A program made the position numbers and the translations under genes. The notes below the pieces were generated by a model. That model was not told where the DNA came from, made no database searches, and saw only the letters and a program-made list of their open reading frames with translations. A stretch of 64,000 bases of DNA from an uncultured Bacteroidota bacterium (GTDB taxonomy: Bacteria; Bacteroidota; Bacteroidia; Bacteroidales; P3). The stretch is taken from assembly GCA_902800395.1 (NCBI GenBank), contig CADCEC010000002.1, positions 176,492 through 240,491 on the forward strand, given 5' to 3'. Of the stretch, positions 41,626 through 51,050 are shown one piece after another; within the stretch, counting starts at the first letter, position 1, and every line of letters starts with the position of its first letter.

Positions 41626-42866
41626 GCAAGAAGCACAAGAAGTTGCGCGGTGAAGATGCGGAGGAACATGGTGAGGGGATAGACGGTGGCATAGCCGGTG
41701 TTGGGAAGTCTGCACTCCTCGGGGGCCACAGTGTAGGCGAAGGCCAGCGTCGGCGGGTCGGTGTGGCTGCCGCCGATGAAGCCCATGAGGGTGTAGTAGT
41801 TCATCTTCAGCACCAGTCGGCAGAAGAGTCCCACAAGGATAGGCGGTATCACCGTGATGATGATGCCGTAGATAATCCACATGTAGCCACCTGCCTGGAT
41901 GGTGGAGAGAAAGCTACCGCCGGCACTCAGACCTACGGCGGCGAGGAAGAGGGCAATACCCACCTCGCGCAGCATCCACACACCGTGGCTGTCGGTGAAC
42001 TCGGTAGTAAACCAGCCTTTCTTCACTCCCAGCCAGCTGCCGATAAGGGCCACCACCAACGGACCGCCGGCCAATCCCAGCTTCACAGGAGCCGACATAC
42101 CAATGGGGATGGGAATCTGACCCACCATGATACCCAGCGCAATGATAATGAAGATGGGTATCAGGTTCACCTTGTGGCGCTGCGACGTCGGCGTGGCCGC
42201 CTTTGCTGCTTTCGCCTCCAAAGCCTCGTCCGTGATGGGCTCCTTCTTCAGGTCGATGCGGCAGAGCGGACGCAGCAGCAGGCAGGTCATGATCATGCCC
42301 ACGACAGCCAAAGGATAGGCCACAGCGTAACCACTCGAGAGGGTGTCGCTGTTGAAGCCGCGCTCGGCGGCCGTCTGCTGGGCAGCCGAGAGGCCGGGGG
42401 TGTTGGTGACGGCACCCGTGTAGACACCAGCCATGTCGCTGAGGCTCTCGTCGGTGAGTTTGGTAATGACGATGGTAATCAGCACACCCAGCGCTACGTT
42501 GACGAGGGCCATAATATTCATGGAGAGTCCTCCCTTCTTAAAGCTCTTGAAGAATCCAGGACCCACCTGCAGACCCACGGCGGTGACGAAGAGGATGAGG
42601 CCGAACTCCTTGATGAAATAAATCATCTGGTGGTTGATATGGTCGCCCTGGTACTTGCCCGAGGCGGCGGCTTGACCATCGAAGTCGACACCGAAATAGT
42701 TCATCACGGCGCTGATGGCAATGCCCACGAAGAGCACCCACGTGATGCCCAGCGTCACGCCCTTCACTTTGAACTTGCCGATATAAAGTCCGGCAAAAAT
42801 GGAGATGGCCAGCATAATCACTGTGCTGGCCACTCCACTACCTGTAAACAGATTAGTAAACCACAT
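41622..42866 (-). CDS. YidE/AspT-family carrier lacking RCK_C domains
   Basis: This 414-residue membrane protein has two copies of the AspT/YidE membrane module (about 1-200 and 235-414, each with the GLQVGPGF / GLSAGGSF and GxxTDPP / TNTPGL signatures). Members exchange anions such as aspartate and alanine. Usual family members (about 550 residues) carry two TrkA-C (RCK_C) domains between the modules; here only a 35-residue linker (LKKEPITDEALEAKAAKAATPTS) is present. It is the first gene of an overlapping operon with the DUF4838 and porin genes, so its substrate may be a sugar acid or related anion released by the DUF4838 protein. Confidence 0.88.
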   Translation of the reverse strand: MWFTNLFTGSGVASTVIMLAISIFAGLYIGKFKVKGVTLGITWVLFVGIAISAVMNYFGVDFDGQAAASGKYQGDHINHQMIYFIKEFGLILFVTAVGLQVGPGFFKSFKKGGLSMNIMALVNVALGVLITIVITKLTDESLSDMAGVYTGAVTNTPGLSAAQQTAAERGFNSDTLSSGYAVAYPLAVVGMIMTCLLLRPLCRIDLKKEPITDEALEAKAAKAATPTSQRHKVNLIPIFIIIALGIMVGQIPIPIGMSAPVKLGLAGGPLVVALIGSWLGVKKGWFTTEFTDSHGVWMLREVGIALFLAAVGLSAGGSFLSTIQAGGYMWIIYGIIITVIPPILVGLFCRLVLKMNYYTLMGFIGGSHTDPPTLAFAYTVAPEECRLPNTGYATVYPLTMFLRIFTAQLLVLLA

Positions 42867-42875
42867 AACAGTTAT

Positions 42876-42956
42876 AATTAGGAATTATAAATTAGGAATT
42901 AGGAATTTAGGACAGCGGGAGTACCACACCTAATTCCTAATTCCTAATTCCTAATT
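42876..42956. repeat. Inverted pair of heptamer arrays forming a long hairpin
   Basis: The left block (42876-42911) repeats aattagg; the right block (42929-42956) has four cctaatt units. The blocks are reverse complements and would fold into a hairpin of over 20 bp in the gap between the OTC and YidE-like genes. The same unit occurs singly at 20941. Confidence 0.85.
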
Positions 42957-42966
42957 GCAAATGTGA

Positions 42967-43968
42967 TTAGTCACCAAGGGTTGCAACCATAACGGCCTTA
43001 ATGGTGTGCATGCGGTTCTCGGCCTCGTCGAAAACGATGCTGTTCTCGCTCTCGAAGACATCCTCGGTCACCTCGATACCGTTCAGGCCGAACTTCTCAT
43101 GAACGTCGCGACCGGCCTTGGTCTCCAGGTTGTGGTAGGCGGGCAGGCAGTGCATGAATTTGCACTTGGGGTTGCCGGTTTTCTTCATCAGGGCTGCGTT
43201 GACCTGGTAGGGCATCAGCATCTTGATGCGCTCTTTCCACACGCTGTCGGGTTCGCCCATCGACACCCAGATGTCGGTGTAGATGAAGTCGAGACCCTTC
43301 ACGCCCTTCTCCACGTCGTCGGTGACGGTGAGCTTGGCGCCAGTCTCCTTGGCGATTTCCTGGCACTGCTTGACCAGCTCCTTGGCGGGCTGAAGTTTCT
43401 TGGGGGCGATGATGCGGATGTCCATACCCATCTTCACGCCGCCAACCATCAGGCTGTTACCCATGTTGTAACGGGCATCGCCGATATAGGCGAACTTCAC
43501 CTGATTGAGGGGCTTGTCGGTATGCTCCTGGATGGTCAGGAAGTCGGCCAGAATCTGAGTGGGGTGAGCCTCGGCGGTCAAGCCGTTCCACACGGGGACG
43601 CCAGCGTATTCGGCCAGCTCCTCGACGGTGGCCTGGTCGAAGCCACGGTACTCGATGCCGTCGAACATGCGACCCAGCACGCGGGCGGTGTCTTTCATGC
43701 TCTCCTTGATGCCAATCTGGCTGCCAGTGGGACCGAGGTAGGTCACGTGGGCACCCTGGTCCTTGGCGCCAACCTCGAAGGCGCAGCGGGTACGGGTCGA
43801 GGTCTTCTCGAAGATAAGGGCAATGTTCTTGCCTTTGAGGTGGGGCTGCTCAGTGCCGGCATATTTGGCGCGTTTCAGGTCGCGGGCCAGGTCGAGCAGA
43901 TAGTTGAGCTCCTTCGGCGAAAAGTCGAGGATTTTCAGGAAATTGCGGTTTCTAAGATTGTAAGCCAT
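42967..43968 (-). CDS. argF: Ornithine carbamoyltransferase
   Basis: This 333-residue cytosolic enzyme has the carbamoyl-phosphate loop STRTR (57-61), the HPTQ motif and the ornithine-binding HCLPAYH near 270. Length and sequence resemble catabolic/ArcB-type and large anabolic OTCs alike. Carbamate kinase lies 26 nt upstream on the same strand, which favours use in carbamoyl-phosphate breakdown for ATP (citrulline to ornithine). No arginine deiminase or arginine biosynthesis gene is nearby, so the direction is inferred only from this pairing. Confidence 0.93.
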   Translation of the reverse strand: MAYNLRNRNFLKILDFSPKELNYLLDLARDLKRAKYAGTEQPHLKGKNIALIFEKTSTRTRCAFEVGAKDQGAHVTYLGPTGSQIGIKESMKDTARVLGRMFDGIEYRGFDQATVEELAEYAGVPVWNGLTAEAHPTQILADFLTIQEHTDKPLNQVKFAYIGDARYNMGNSLMVGGVKMGMDIRIIAPKKLQPAKELVKQCQEIAKETGAKLTVTDDVEKGVKGLDFIYTDIWVSMGEPDSVWKERIKMLMPYQVNAALMKKTGNPKCKFMHCLPAYHNLETKAGRDVHEKFGLNGIEVTEDVFESENSIVFDEAENRMHTIKAVMVATLGD

Positions 43969-43994
43969 AATTATTTATTTTTAATTGTTAATTG

Positions 43995-44930
43995 TTATCT
44001 AATGATTCGCGTGCCACAGTTGGGGTTGTCCAACTGACCGGCTTCGGTGATGATGCACTCCTTGCCGCCGTGCTCCACGAACATGATGGCGGCACGCACC
44101 TTGGGAGCCATAGAGCCTTCGGCAAACTGTCCTTCTTCGAGGAGTTTCTTAGCCTCGGCCACAGTGATGGTATCGAGGGCCTGCTCGTTCTCCTTGCGGA
44201 AATTGATATACACCTTGGGCACGTCGGTGAGGATGTAGAATTCGTCGGCACCGATCTCGACAGCGCAGAGAGCACTGGCAAGGTCTTTATCGATAACAGC
44301 CTCCACACCACGCACGTAGTCGCTCTCCTCCACCACGGGAATACCACCGCCACCCACGGTGACAACGATATGGCCGGCGGTGGCCAGCTGCTTGACTATC
44401 TTGATATTGTTGATGCGCACAGGCTTGGGGGAAGCCACCACCTTGCGCCAGCCGTTACCCTTGGGGTCTTCCTTGTACTTGGCGCCCGTCTCAGCGGCGA
44501 ACTGCTCGGCCTGCTCCTTGGTGTAATAAGGTCCCACGGGCTTGGTGGGGTTCTGGAACATGGGGTCGAGTTTATTGACAGCCACCTGAGTAACGAGGGT
44601 CACCACGTCGCGCTGGATGTCATTGCGAGCCATCACATTACGCAGGCCCATCTCAATCATGTAGGCGATGGAGCCCTGCGTCTCGGCGACGCAGAAGTCC
44701 ATAGGCATAGCCTCTACGCCGGCCAGTTTGCCAGCCTCATGCTGCAACATCACGTTGCCCACCTGGGGACCGTTGCCGTGGCCAATCACGACGTTATAGT
44801 TTCTTTTCAAAAGGGCGCAGAGACTCTCACAGGTGTTCTCCACGTTCTCCAGTTGCTCTTTGTAGGTGCCCTTCTGGCCACTGCGAAGCAGTGCATTTCC
44901 GCCAAAAGCGACAACAGCGAGTTTTCTCAT
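43995..44930 (-). CDS. arcC: Carbamate kinase
   Basis: This 311-residue amino-acid-kinase-fold enzyme makes ATP from carbamoyl phosphate and ADP (or the reverse). It has the N-terminal AFGGNALL, the central HGNGPQVG, and the C-terminal EGQFAEGSMAPKVRAAI typical of the family. It heads a two-gene unit with ornithine carbamoyltransferase. A TACATTTG box lies about 60 nt upstream (44991-44998), and the glyA terminator isolates it from the gene before. Confidence 0.96.
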   Translation of the reverse strand: MRKLAVVAFGGNALLRSGQKGTYKEQLENVENTCESLCALLKRNYNVVIGHGNGPQVGNVMLQHEAGKLAGVEAMPMDFCVAETQGSIAYMIEMGLRNVMARNDIQRDVVTLVTQVAVNKLDPMFQNPTKPVGPYYTKEQAEQFAAETGAKYKEDPKGNGWRKVVASPKPVRINNIKIVKQLATAGHIVVTVGGGGIPVVEESDYVRGVEAVIDKDLASALCAVEIGADEFYILTDVPKVYINFRKENEQALDTITVAEAKKLLEEGQFAEGSMAPKVRAAIMFVEHGGKECIITEAGQLDNPNCGTRIIR

Positions 44931-44990
44931 TCTATACTATTTTCTTTGTTCTCAATAATTTAGCAACCATTCTCACAGGAATGGAAAATG

Positions 44991-44998
44991 CAAATGTA
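44991..44998 (-). promoter_or_regulatory. -7 box of the arcC-argF unit
   Basis: The minus strand reads TCGTACATTTGC, preceded by CTTG at 18 nt. The T-tract in between belongs to the spacer. Confidence 0.68.
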
Positions 44999-45041
44999 CG
45001 AAAAAAAAACGAAAAACAAGGAATAAATTATAAAAAAGAAA

Positions 45042-45075
45042 GTCCGACTCATCGAACTAATCGGATGAGTCGGAC
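45042..45075 (-). terminator. Terminator of glyA
   Basis: A perfect 12-bp stem GTCCGACTCATC / GATGAGTCGGAC with a 10-nt loop is followed by TTTCTTTTTT, 20 nt after the glyA stop codon. Confidence 0.92.
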
Positions 45076-45094
45076 AATCTTATACAGTCATATC

Positions 45095-46375
45095 TTACCA
45101 GGCGAAGAGCGGACGGTTTTGCATCATCTCGTTAACCTGGCCGGTGATCTTGGCGCGGACGGCCTCGTCGGTGGGGTTGCAGAGGACGGTGTCGATCATG
45201 TCCACGATGACGGGCATGTCGGCTTCCTTCAGGCCACGGGTGGTGATGGCGGGCGTTCCGACGCGCAGACCGCTGGTCTTGAAGGCGCTGCGGCTGTCGA
45301 AGGGCACCATATTTTTGTTAACGGTGATGTCGGCGGCCACGAGGGCGTTCTCAGCCTCCTTACCGGTGAGTTCGGGGAACTTGGTGCGGAGGTCAATGAG
45401 CATCAGATGGTTGTCGGTGCCGCCGGAGATGACCTTGTAGCCTTTGTTGACGAAGGCTTCGCACATCACCTTGGCGTTCTTCATCACCTGCTGGATGTAC
45501 TGGTCGTAGCTGTCGGTGAGAGCCTCGCCGAAGGCAACGGCCTTGGCGGCGATGACGTGCTCGAGAGGACCGCCCTGGGTGCCGGGGAACACGGCGCTGT
45601 CGAGCAGGGCGCTCATCTTCTTTATTTCACCCTTCGGGGTGGTCTTGCCCCAAGGATTGTCGAAGTCCTGACCCATCAGAATCATACCGCCGCGGGGTCC
45701 GCGGAGGGTCTTGTGGGTGGTGGTGGTGACGATGTGGCAATACTTGACGGCATTGTTCAGGTAGCCCTTGGCGATCATGCCGGAGGGGTGGCTGATGTCG
45801 CCCATGAGGATGGCGCCGATACGGTCGGCAATCTCGCGCATGCGAGCCCAATCCCAGTCACGGCTGTAGGCGCTGCCGCCGCCGATGATGAGCTTCGGGT
45901 GGTGCTCGAGGGCTTTTTTCTCCATGTCCTCGTAGTCGACCATGCCGGTCTCTTCCTTCACCTGGTAGCCAACCACCTTGTAGTTGATACCGGAGAAGTT
46001 GACGGGGCTGCCGTGCGAGAGGTGGCCACCGTGGTTGAGGTCCATGCCCATGAAGGTGTCACCGCTGTTGAGGCAAGCCAGGAACACGGCCATATTGGCT
46101 TGTGCACCGCTGTGGGGCTGCACGTTGGCCCAGCAGGCACCATAGAGTTTCTTGGCGCGCTCGATGGCGATGGTCTCGCTCTGGTCGACGACCTGGCAGC
46201 CGCCGTAGTAGCGCTTGCCAGGATAGCCTTCGGCGTACTTGTTGGTCATGACGGAACCCATGGCTTCCATCACCTGGTCGCTGACGAAGTTCTCGGAGGC
46301 AATCAGTTCAATGCCCTTGGTCTGGCGCTCACGCTCTTTCTGAATGAGGCCAAAAATCTCGTTATCTCTCTGCAT
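45095..46375 (-). CDS. glyA: Serine hydroxymethyltransferase
   Basis: This 426-residue PLP enzyme interconverts serine and glycine with tetrahydrofolate. The PLP-binding lysine lies in [14 protein letters not shown] (about 232-245), and [23 protein letters not shown] and the GGTDNHL motif are all present. It is monocistronic: its own -7 box is at 46417-46424 and its own terminator at 45042. Confidence 0.97.
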   Translation of the reverse strand: MQRDNEIFGLIQKERERQTKGIELIASENFVSDQVMEAMGSVMTNKYAEGYPGKRYYGGCQVVDQSETIAIERAKKLYGACWANVQPHSGAQANMAVFLACLNSGDTFMGMDLNHGGHLSHGSPVNFSGINYKVVGYQVKEETGMVDYEDMEKKALEHHPKLIIGGGSAYSRDWDWARMREIADRIGAILMGDISHPSGMIAKGYLNNAVKYCHIVTTTTHKTLRGPRGGMILMGQDFDNPWGKTTPKGEIKKMSALLDSAVFPGTQGGPLEHVIAAKAVAFGEALTDSYDQYIQQVMKNAKVMCEAFVNKGYKVISGGTDNHLMLIDLRTKFPELTGKEAENALVAADITVNKNMVPFDSRSAFKTSGLRVGTPAITTRGLKEADMPVIVDMIDTVLCNPTDEAVRAKITGQVNEMMQNRPLFAW

Positions 46376-46416
46376 ATCTGTTTGTTGTTTAATTATTTTA
46401 GTTGTACAATAATTTG

Positions 46417-46424
46417 CAAATATA
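46417..46424 (-). promoter_or_regulatory. -7 box of glyA
   Basis: The minus strand reads TATATTTGC, 42 nt before the ATG. The upstream side is a tgaaaaa heptamer array shared with the divergent gene. Confidence 0.68.
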
Positions 46425-46434
46425 CAATAAAAAA

Positions 46435-46462
46435 TGAAAAATGAAAAATGAAAAATGAAAAT
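46435..46462. repeat. Heptamer array between two divergent promoters
   Basis: Units tgaaaaa, tgaaaaa, tgaaaaa and tgaaaat lie exactly between the -7 boxes of glyA (-) and the barrel gene (+), where both -33 elements should be. Confidence 0.82.
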
Positions 46463-46477
46463 TTGAAAATAAATTGG

Positions 46478-46485
46478 TATTTTTG
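46478..46485 (+). promoter_or_regulatory. -7 box of the outer-membrane barrel gene
   Basis: TATTTTTG is 10 nt before the ATG at 46495. The nearest TTTG (46462-46465) is only 12 nt upstream, 7 nt short of the usual 19. Confidence 0.6.
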
Positions 46486-46494
46486 CATTCCAAA

Positions 46495-47703
46495 ATGAAG
46501 AAAATTGTACTCATAACAATGGCTCTTATCGCGCTACTGCCCAGCAGCATGGCGCAACTCATCCCTTTGGCTTCCGGCGTGCGCAACTCACTCTCGCTCG
46601 ACATCAACAGCATCTTTAACTACAACCAGTACGAGAAATCGCGCTGGGGTTTGGGGCTGCAATACGACATTGCCCTCGACGGCGAGCGTTTCCGAGCACT
46701 TGTACTGAGCGGCTACGGTGCTTACGGCTATGAGGATACCCGCTTCAAATGGGGACTTAAGGTTGACTTACAAAGTAAACTCACACATCAGTCACACACC
46801 TACATCTCCTTTTCCCACGACCTCTCGCCCGACGCCGCACGCTATCTCATCCCCTACCAGCTGACGAGCTTCACCTCCACCGGTTCCTTCATGGCCCGCC
46901 TCTTCAGCGACGCCTACAGCCTCACCTTGGGTTTCTCTCGCCAAGCCACAGTCAAACGCACCGACTGCTTCGAACTGCGGCTGTCTCGCGAACGTTACCT
47001 GCATTACGGCACCACACAAATCTATCCCTCAAGCTATTCCAATCTGAAGGACCTGCCTCACATGGACTTCGTAGAAGGTCGCGTTTTTGTAGCCCACAAC
47101 TCCGGCCTTCGCGGAGAACTACTGGCTGGTATCTACGGCAACTTCACGGATATCTTCTCTGCAAACATTAACCGTCAGCAAGCTTTCCTCCGGTTGCTGC
47201 TACAATACGAAAACGAGTTCTATTTCTCGGCTTTCGAGTTAGACCTCTTCGCCCAAGGGGGTGTCGCCAACAGCGGCGCACCCTACAGCCGTCTCTTCGA
47301 CCTCGGCGGCACCTGGGGCAGCCCACTCGCCCTGGAGAAATCGCTGCTAACGGCACGCCCCAACGAGTTCACCACCAACCTCTTCACCCTCATCAACCTC
47401 AAACTCACCACCCAGCTGCCCCTTTTCCGCTTCGACAGCCCACTCCTCGCCCTCGGCACCGCCCCCTCCCCTTTCCTCCTCTGCAACGTTGCCTGGGGTA
47501 TCATGGGTGAATACACAGGAGCTTCCGTCCCTGACAAAGGCATCGCCGAAGTAGGTGCCGGCATCGACGGAATCATCGTATGGGGTGCCGTGCGATGGGG
47601 CGGCGCTGTGGTTTACCGCCTTACGCCCTCTTCCGCCGACTATCACTACCCTGACAGCAAGGACAACCTCCTTTTCCTCTTCACCGCACAACTCGATATG
47701 TAA
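46495..47703 (+). CDS. Outer-membrane beta-barrel protein, function unknown
   Basis: This 402-residue protein has a signal peptide (1-20, SSMAQ), then alternating strands throughout with frequent aromatic residues at strand ends ([47 protein letters not shown]). I do not recognise a named family; the pattern suggests a 14-18-stranded barrel without plug. The ATG at 46495 is chosen because an earlier in-frame start at 46474 would lie in the promoter. It has its own -7 box and stands alone, 126 nt from the thioredoxin-like gene. Confidence 0.75.
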   Translation: MKKIVLITMALIALLPSSMAQLIPLASGVRNSLSLDINSIFNYNQYEKSRWGLGLQYDIALDGERFRALVLSGYGAYGYEDTRFKWGLKVDLQSKLTHQSHTYISFSHDLSPDAARYLIPYQLTSFTSTGSFMARLFSDAYSLTLGFSRQATVKRTDCFELRLSRERYLHYGTTQIYPSSYSNLKDLPHMDFVEGRVFVAHNSGLRGELLAGIYGNFTDIFSANINRQQAFLRLLLQYENEFYFSAFELDLFAQGGVANSGAPYSRLFDLGGTWGSPLALEKSLLTARPNEFTTNLFTLINLKLTTQLPLFRFDSPLLALGTAPSPFLLCNVAWGIMGEYTGASVPDKGIAEVGAGIDGIIVWGAVRWGGAVVYRLTPSSADYHYPDSKDNLLFLFTAQLDM

Positions 47704-47829
47704 TATCATGAAATTCTGACTTCCAGCCAACATAAACTTTATTTATGTAAATTTAATATATGTATATACAATAAAATGACACCACAAACGTTAAAGCCTC
47801 GCTTTGACAATTAACAAATAATACAACCC

Positions 47830-49254
47830 ATGAGAATTAAATCACTTAGCATAATATTATTGCTCCTCGGAATGACCACCGGTGCAGCCGCACAGTCCTA
47901 CAAGATTGTCTTTAAACTGGACGGCTGCACAGATTCGGTGCTCTATATTGCCAACCACTTCCGCGACCAGTTGCAGATTCAGGACTCTGCCCGCAAGGCC
48001 AAAGACGGCAGCTACACCTTCCATGGAAAAAAGAAATGGAACCGAGGCATCTACGCCCTTGTGCATCAGAATCGCGAAAAAGCCCTCGGCGACTTCTCCA
48101 TCGACGACAGCCAGCAGTTCACCATCTCCGCCGACGCCAACATGACGCCGTCGACAGTAAAAGTGAAAGGCAGCGATGCCAACAGTCAGATGTTCAGCTA
48201 CCAGGCCAACTGGAGCGATGCCAAGAAGCGACGCGAGGAAATCAACAAGCGCAAGAAAGATGCCTCTACCAAGGAGCAGGCCGAGAAAGACGAAAAGGCG
48301 CTGATTGACGAGATGGAGGCCTACGACAAGACTGCCCGCCACCCGAAAAAGCCCACCCTCTTCTTCGACCTCGTGAACCTCTTCGAAGACGCCCCTGTGC
48401 CCGACAGCATACAAGACAAATCCACCTGGTTCCGCGCACATTATTGGGACTGCCTCTTCAGCAAGGAGAACCGCGGCAAATGGAAGACATCAGATATCAT
48501 CTATACGCCCGACCTCTTCAAGAAGATGAACTATTTCTTCTTCGGCATGTTGTACTATGCCGACAGCGACACCATCAATGCGGAGATTGACCGTCTGGCT
48601 GCCCGCATTGGCAACGACACAACGCTACTGCGCTATATCTTCGACCATATCGAGCCGCGCTACTACCGCTCGACCCGCAACATCGGCTGGGACGCCGTGT
48701 GGTGTCACCTCCAGGGAGAATACTACCAAAAGGGACGCTGCCCGTGGGTCTCGGAGGGCAACCTCTACAATATGAATCACAACTACAAGCGTATCCGCCA
48801 AAGCCTTATCGGTACCCACGGACAGGAACTCTGGATGGCGGACACCAACCAGAGCAACAACCCTGCCGACTGGATTAGCAGCCACCGCTTCCCTCAGAAA
48901 TACGTCATCCTCTGGTTCTGGGACCCCGACTGCCACCACTGCCAGGAACAGAGTGCCGAGTTGAAGACCCTCTACGACTCACTCCTCACCGCCCCCAACC
49001 GTCCCTTCGAGGTCTATGCCGTGGGATATGAGAGCGACATCGCCAAATGGAAAAAGTACGTGCGTGAGCATAAATTCAATTGGGTTAACGTGGGTGGCCC
49101 CAACGTCAATATCGACTATCAGGAGGCTTACAATATCCACGGAGCCCCTACCATGATTATCCTTAACGAGAAGCGCGACATCATCATGAACAAGGTCATC
49201 CCCATCAAGAGCCTCCTCCGCTTCCTCGAAGACTACGAGAAGAAGAAAAAATAA
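47830..49254 (+). CDS. Secreted thioredoxin-fold protein (DUF5106/TlpA-like)
   Basis: This 474-residue protein has a signal peptide (1-21, GAAAQ). An N-terminal DUF4369-like beta domain (about 22-120) and a helical middle (130-330, with charged RREEINKRKKDASTKEQAEKD) precede a C-terminal TlpA/thioredoxin domain (about 350-470) with the redox motif CHHC (WFWDPDCHHCQEQ) and the cis-Pro segment GAPTMIIL. It likely acts in periplasmic thiol-disulfide exchange. Its stop overlaps the mutL start (TAATG), so the two are cotranscribed. Confidence 0.88.
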   Translation: MRIKSLSIILLLLGMTTGAAAQSYKIVFKLDGCTDSVLYIANHFRDQLQIQDSARKAKDGSYTFHGKKKWNRGIYALVHQNREKALGDFSIDDSQQFTISADANMTPSTVKVKGSDANSQMFSYQANWSDAKKRREEINKRKKDASTKEQAEKDEKALIDEMEAYDKTARHPKKPTLFFDLVNLFEDAPVPDSIQDKSTWFRAHYWDCLFSKENRGKWKTSDIIYTPDLFKKMNYFFFGMLYYADSDTINAEIDRLAARIGNDTTLLRYIFDHIEPRYYRSTRNIGWDAVWCHLQGEYYQKGRCPWVSEGNLYNMNHNYKRIRQSLIGTHGQELWMADTNQSNNPADWISSHRFPQKYVILWFWDPDCHHCQEQSAELKTLYDSLLTAPNRPFEVYAVGYESDIAKWKKYVREHKFNWVNVGGPNVNIDYQEAYNIHGAPTMIILNEKRDIIMNKVIPIKSLLRFLEDYEKKKK

Positions 49255-51050
49255 TGGATCTCATCAATATATTGCCCGACAGTGTGGCGAACCAGATTGC
49301 CGCTGGCGAGGTGGTGGACCGTCCCGCCAGCGCTGTCAAGGAACTGTTGGAGAACGCCATGGATGCCGGCGCGACTCAGATTGACCTCATCGTCAAGGAT
49401 GCCGGACGCACACTGATACAAGTGGTCGACAACGGCTGCGGCATGAGCGACAGCGATGCACGCCTCTGTTTCGAACGCCACGCCACCTCGAAGATACACA
49501 AGACCGACGACCTCTTCGCCATCCGCACCATGGGCTTCCGCGGTGAGGCATTGGCTTCCATCGCCGCCATCGCACAGGTGGAGTTACGCACACGCCTGCA
49601 CGACAGCGAGCTGGGTACCAGCATCCTCATCGAGGGATCACATATTGTCAGTCAGGAGCCCACCGCCTGCCCCACGGGCACTTCCATGGCCGTGAAGAAC
49701 CTTTTTTTCAATGTGCCGGCGCGCCGCAATTTCCTCAAGAAAGACAGCGTGGAATTCTCCCACATCGAGGAGGTCTTCCGCCGCATCACACTGATACACT
49801 ACGACATCGCCTTCACCCTCAACTCCAACGGCCGCCTGCTCTACGACCTCAAGGCCGGTAGCCTGCTGCAGCGCATCAGTCAGCTCTACGGCAACCCCTA
49901 CAAGGAACGCTTCTTCGCCGTCGAGGAGGAGACCGACATAGTGAAAATCAAAGGCTTCGTCGGCAAACCCGAATACTCGCGCAAGACGCGTGGCGAGCAG
50001 TACCTCTTCGTCAACGGCCGCTTCATCAAACACCCCGCCCTCAGCGCGGCTGTGGAGAAAGCATACGCCGACCTGCTGCCCGACCACTCCTACCCTTCCT
50101 ACTTCATCGGTCTGCAGGTCGACCCCGCTCGCATCGATGTCAACATCCACCCCACCAAAACGGAGGTAAAATTCGTCGACGACCACGCCCTCTTTGCCAT
50201 CCTGCGCTCGGCAGTGAAGAAAGCACTCGGTCAGTTCACCCTAGCCACGGAGCTCTCCTTCGATACGCCGCCCGAGTTCAACATTCCTCCAGCACCCAAG
50301 GGCTATACTCCCCCGGCACCGAGAATCAGCTACAATCCCGACTACAACCCCTTCCGAGCCACCCCCTCCCAAACCCATCTCCACCTCGAGAAAGACCTTA
50401 AGGACTTTAAAGACCTTAAGGACCCTAAGGACCTTAACGACCAAAAGGAAATTGTTGTCCCGAACTCCTTGGACTCCCTGAACTCCTTGAACTCCCCAAA
50501 AATGAGCTGCCTCCAGCTGCAAAACCGCTACATCGTCACCTCCCTCTCTTCTGGCCTCGCCATCATCGACCAACAACGCGCCCACGAGCGCATCCTCTTC
50601 GATAAACTCACGCAATCAAGCAATAACGCAAAAACACATTCCCAAACACTCCTCTTCCCAGTCAACTGCCAGTTCTCCCCCGCCGACGCCGACCTCTTCA
50701 ACGAGTTGCTGCCTGACCTGCGCTCCTACGGCTTCGCCGTGGAAACCCTTTCGCAGTGTACCTTCGTGGTCACCGCCACCCCCGCCGACCTGAAGGAAGA
50801 AGATCTCCAGACCTGTTTTGATCAGATGCTCGCTGACTATAAAGGCGCCACCATGCAGAAGTTCAGCAACCGCTCGCAGAGCCTCTGCGCCTCGCTAGCC
50901 CGCCAGATGGCCATTCGTCCGGGCAAAGTGTTGAGCCAAGAGGAGATGCAACAACTGGTGGCCGACCTCTTCGCCTGCCCCATGGCCGATACCGCCCCCT
51001 CTGGCAAGAAAATTATCACAATAGTAAAACCTGAAGAAATACTGAAATGA
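49254..51050 (+). CDS. mutL: DNA mismatch repair protein MutL
   Basis: This 598-residue GHKL ATPase couples MutS to strand excision. The N-terminal ATPase motifs are ENAMDAGAT, DNGCGM and GFRGEALASI, and the C-terminal dimerisation domain runs from about 415. The proline-rich linker (340-415) contains two nonamer arrays (residues 380-397 and 404-415) reading KDLKDFKDLKDPKDLND and NSLDSLNSLNS. The stop overlaps the rhomboid start (ATGA). It is one of five core genes here with such linker arrays. Confidence 0.97.
   Translation: MDLINILPDSVANQIAAGEVVDRPASAVKELLENAMDAGATQIDLIVKDAGRTLIQVVDNGCGMSDSDARLCFERHATSKIHKTDDLFAIRTMGFRGEALASIAAIAQVELRTRLHDSELGTSILIEGSHIVSQEPTACPTGTSMAVKNLFFNVPARRNFLKKDSVEFSHIEEVFRRITLIHYDIAFTLNSNGRLLYDLKAGSLLQRISQLYGNPYKERFFAVEEETDIVKIKGFVGKPEYSRKTRGEQYLFVNGRFIKHPALSAAVEKAYADLLPDHSYPSYFIGLQVDPARIDVNIHPTKTEVKFVDDHALFAILRSAVKKALGQFTLATELSFDTPPEFNIPPAPKGYTPPAPRISYNPDYNPFRATPSQTHLHLEKDLKDFKDLKDPKDLNDQKEIVVPNSLDSLNSLNSPKMSCLQLQNRYIVTSLSSGLAIIDQQRAHERILFDKLTQSSNNAKTHSQTLLFPVNCQFSPADADLFNELLPDLRSYGFAVETLSQCTFVVTATPADLKEEDLQTCFDQMLADYKGATMQKFSNRSQSLCASLARQMAIRPGKVLSQEEMQQLVADLFACPMADTAPSGKKIITIVKPEEILK
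50391..50497. repeat. Two 9-bp arrays in the mutL linker
   Basis: Six units (aaagacctt, aaggacttt, aaagacctt, aaggaccct, aaggacctt, aacgaccaa; 50391-50444) and four units (gaactcctt, ggactccct, gaactcctt, gaactcccc; 50462-50497). Both are in frame. Confidence 0.88.

Noticed and set aside
41571-42881. 436-residue plus-strand ORF opposite the YidE-like gene
   Set aside because: Antisense shadow with His/Glu bias; the minus-strand frame has membrane helices and family signatures.
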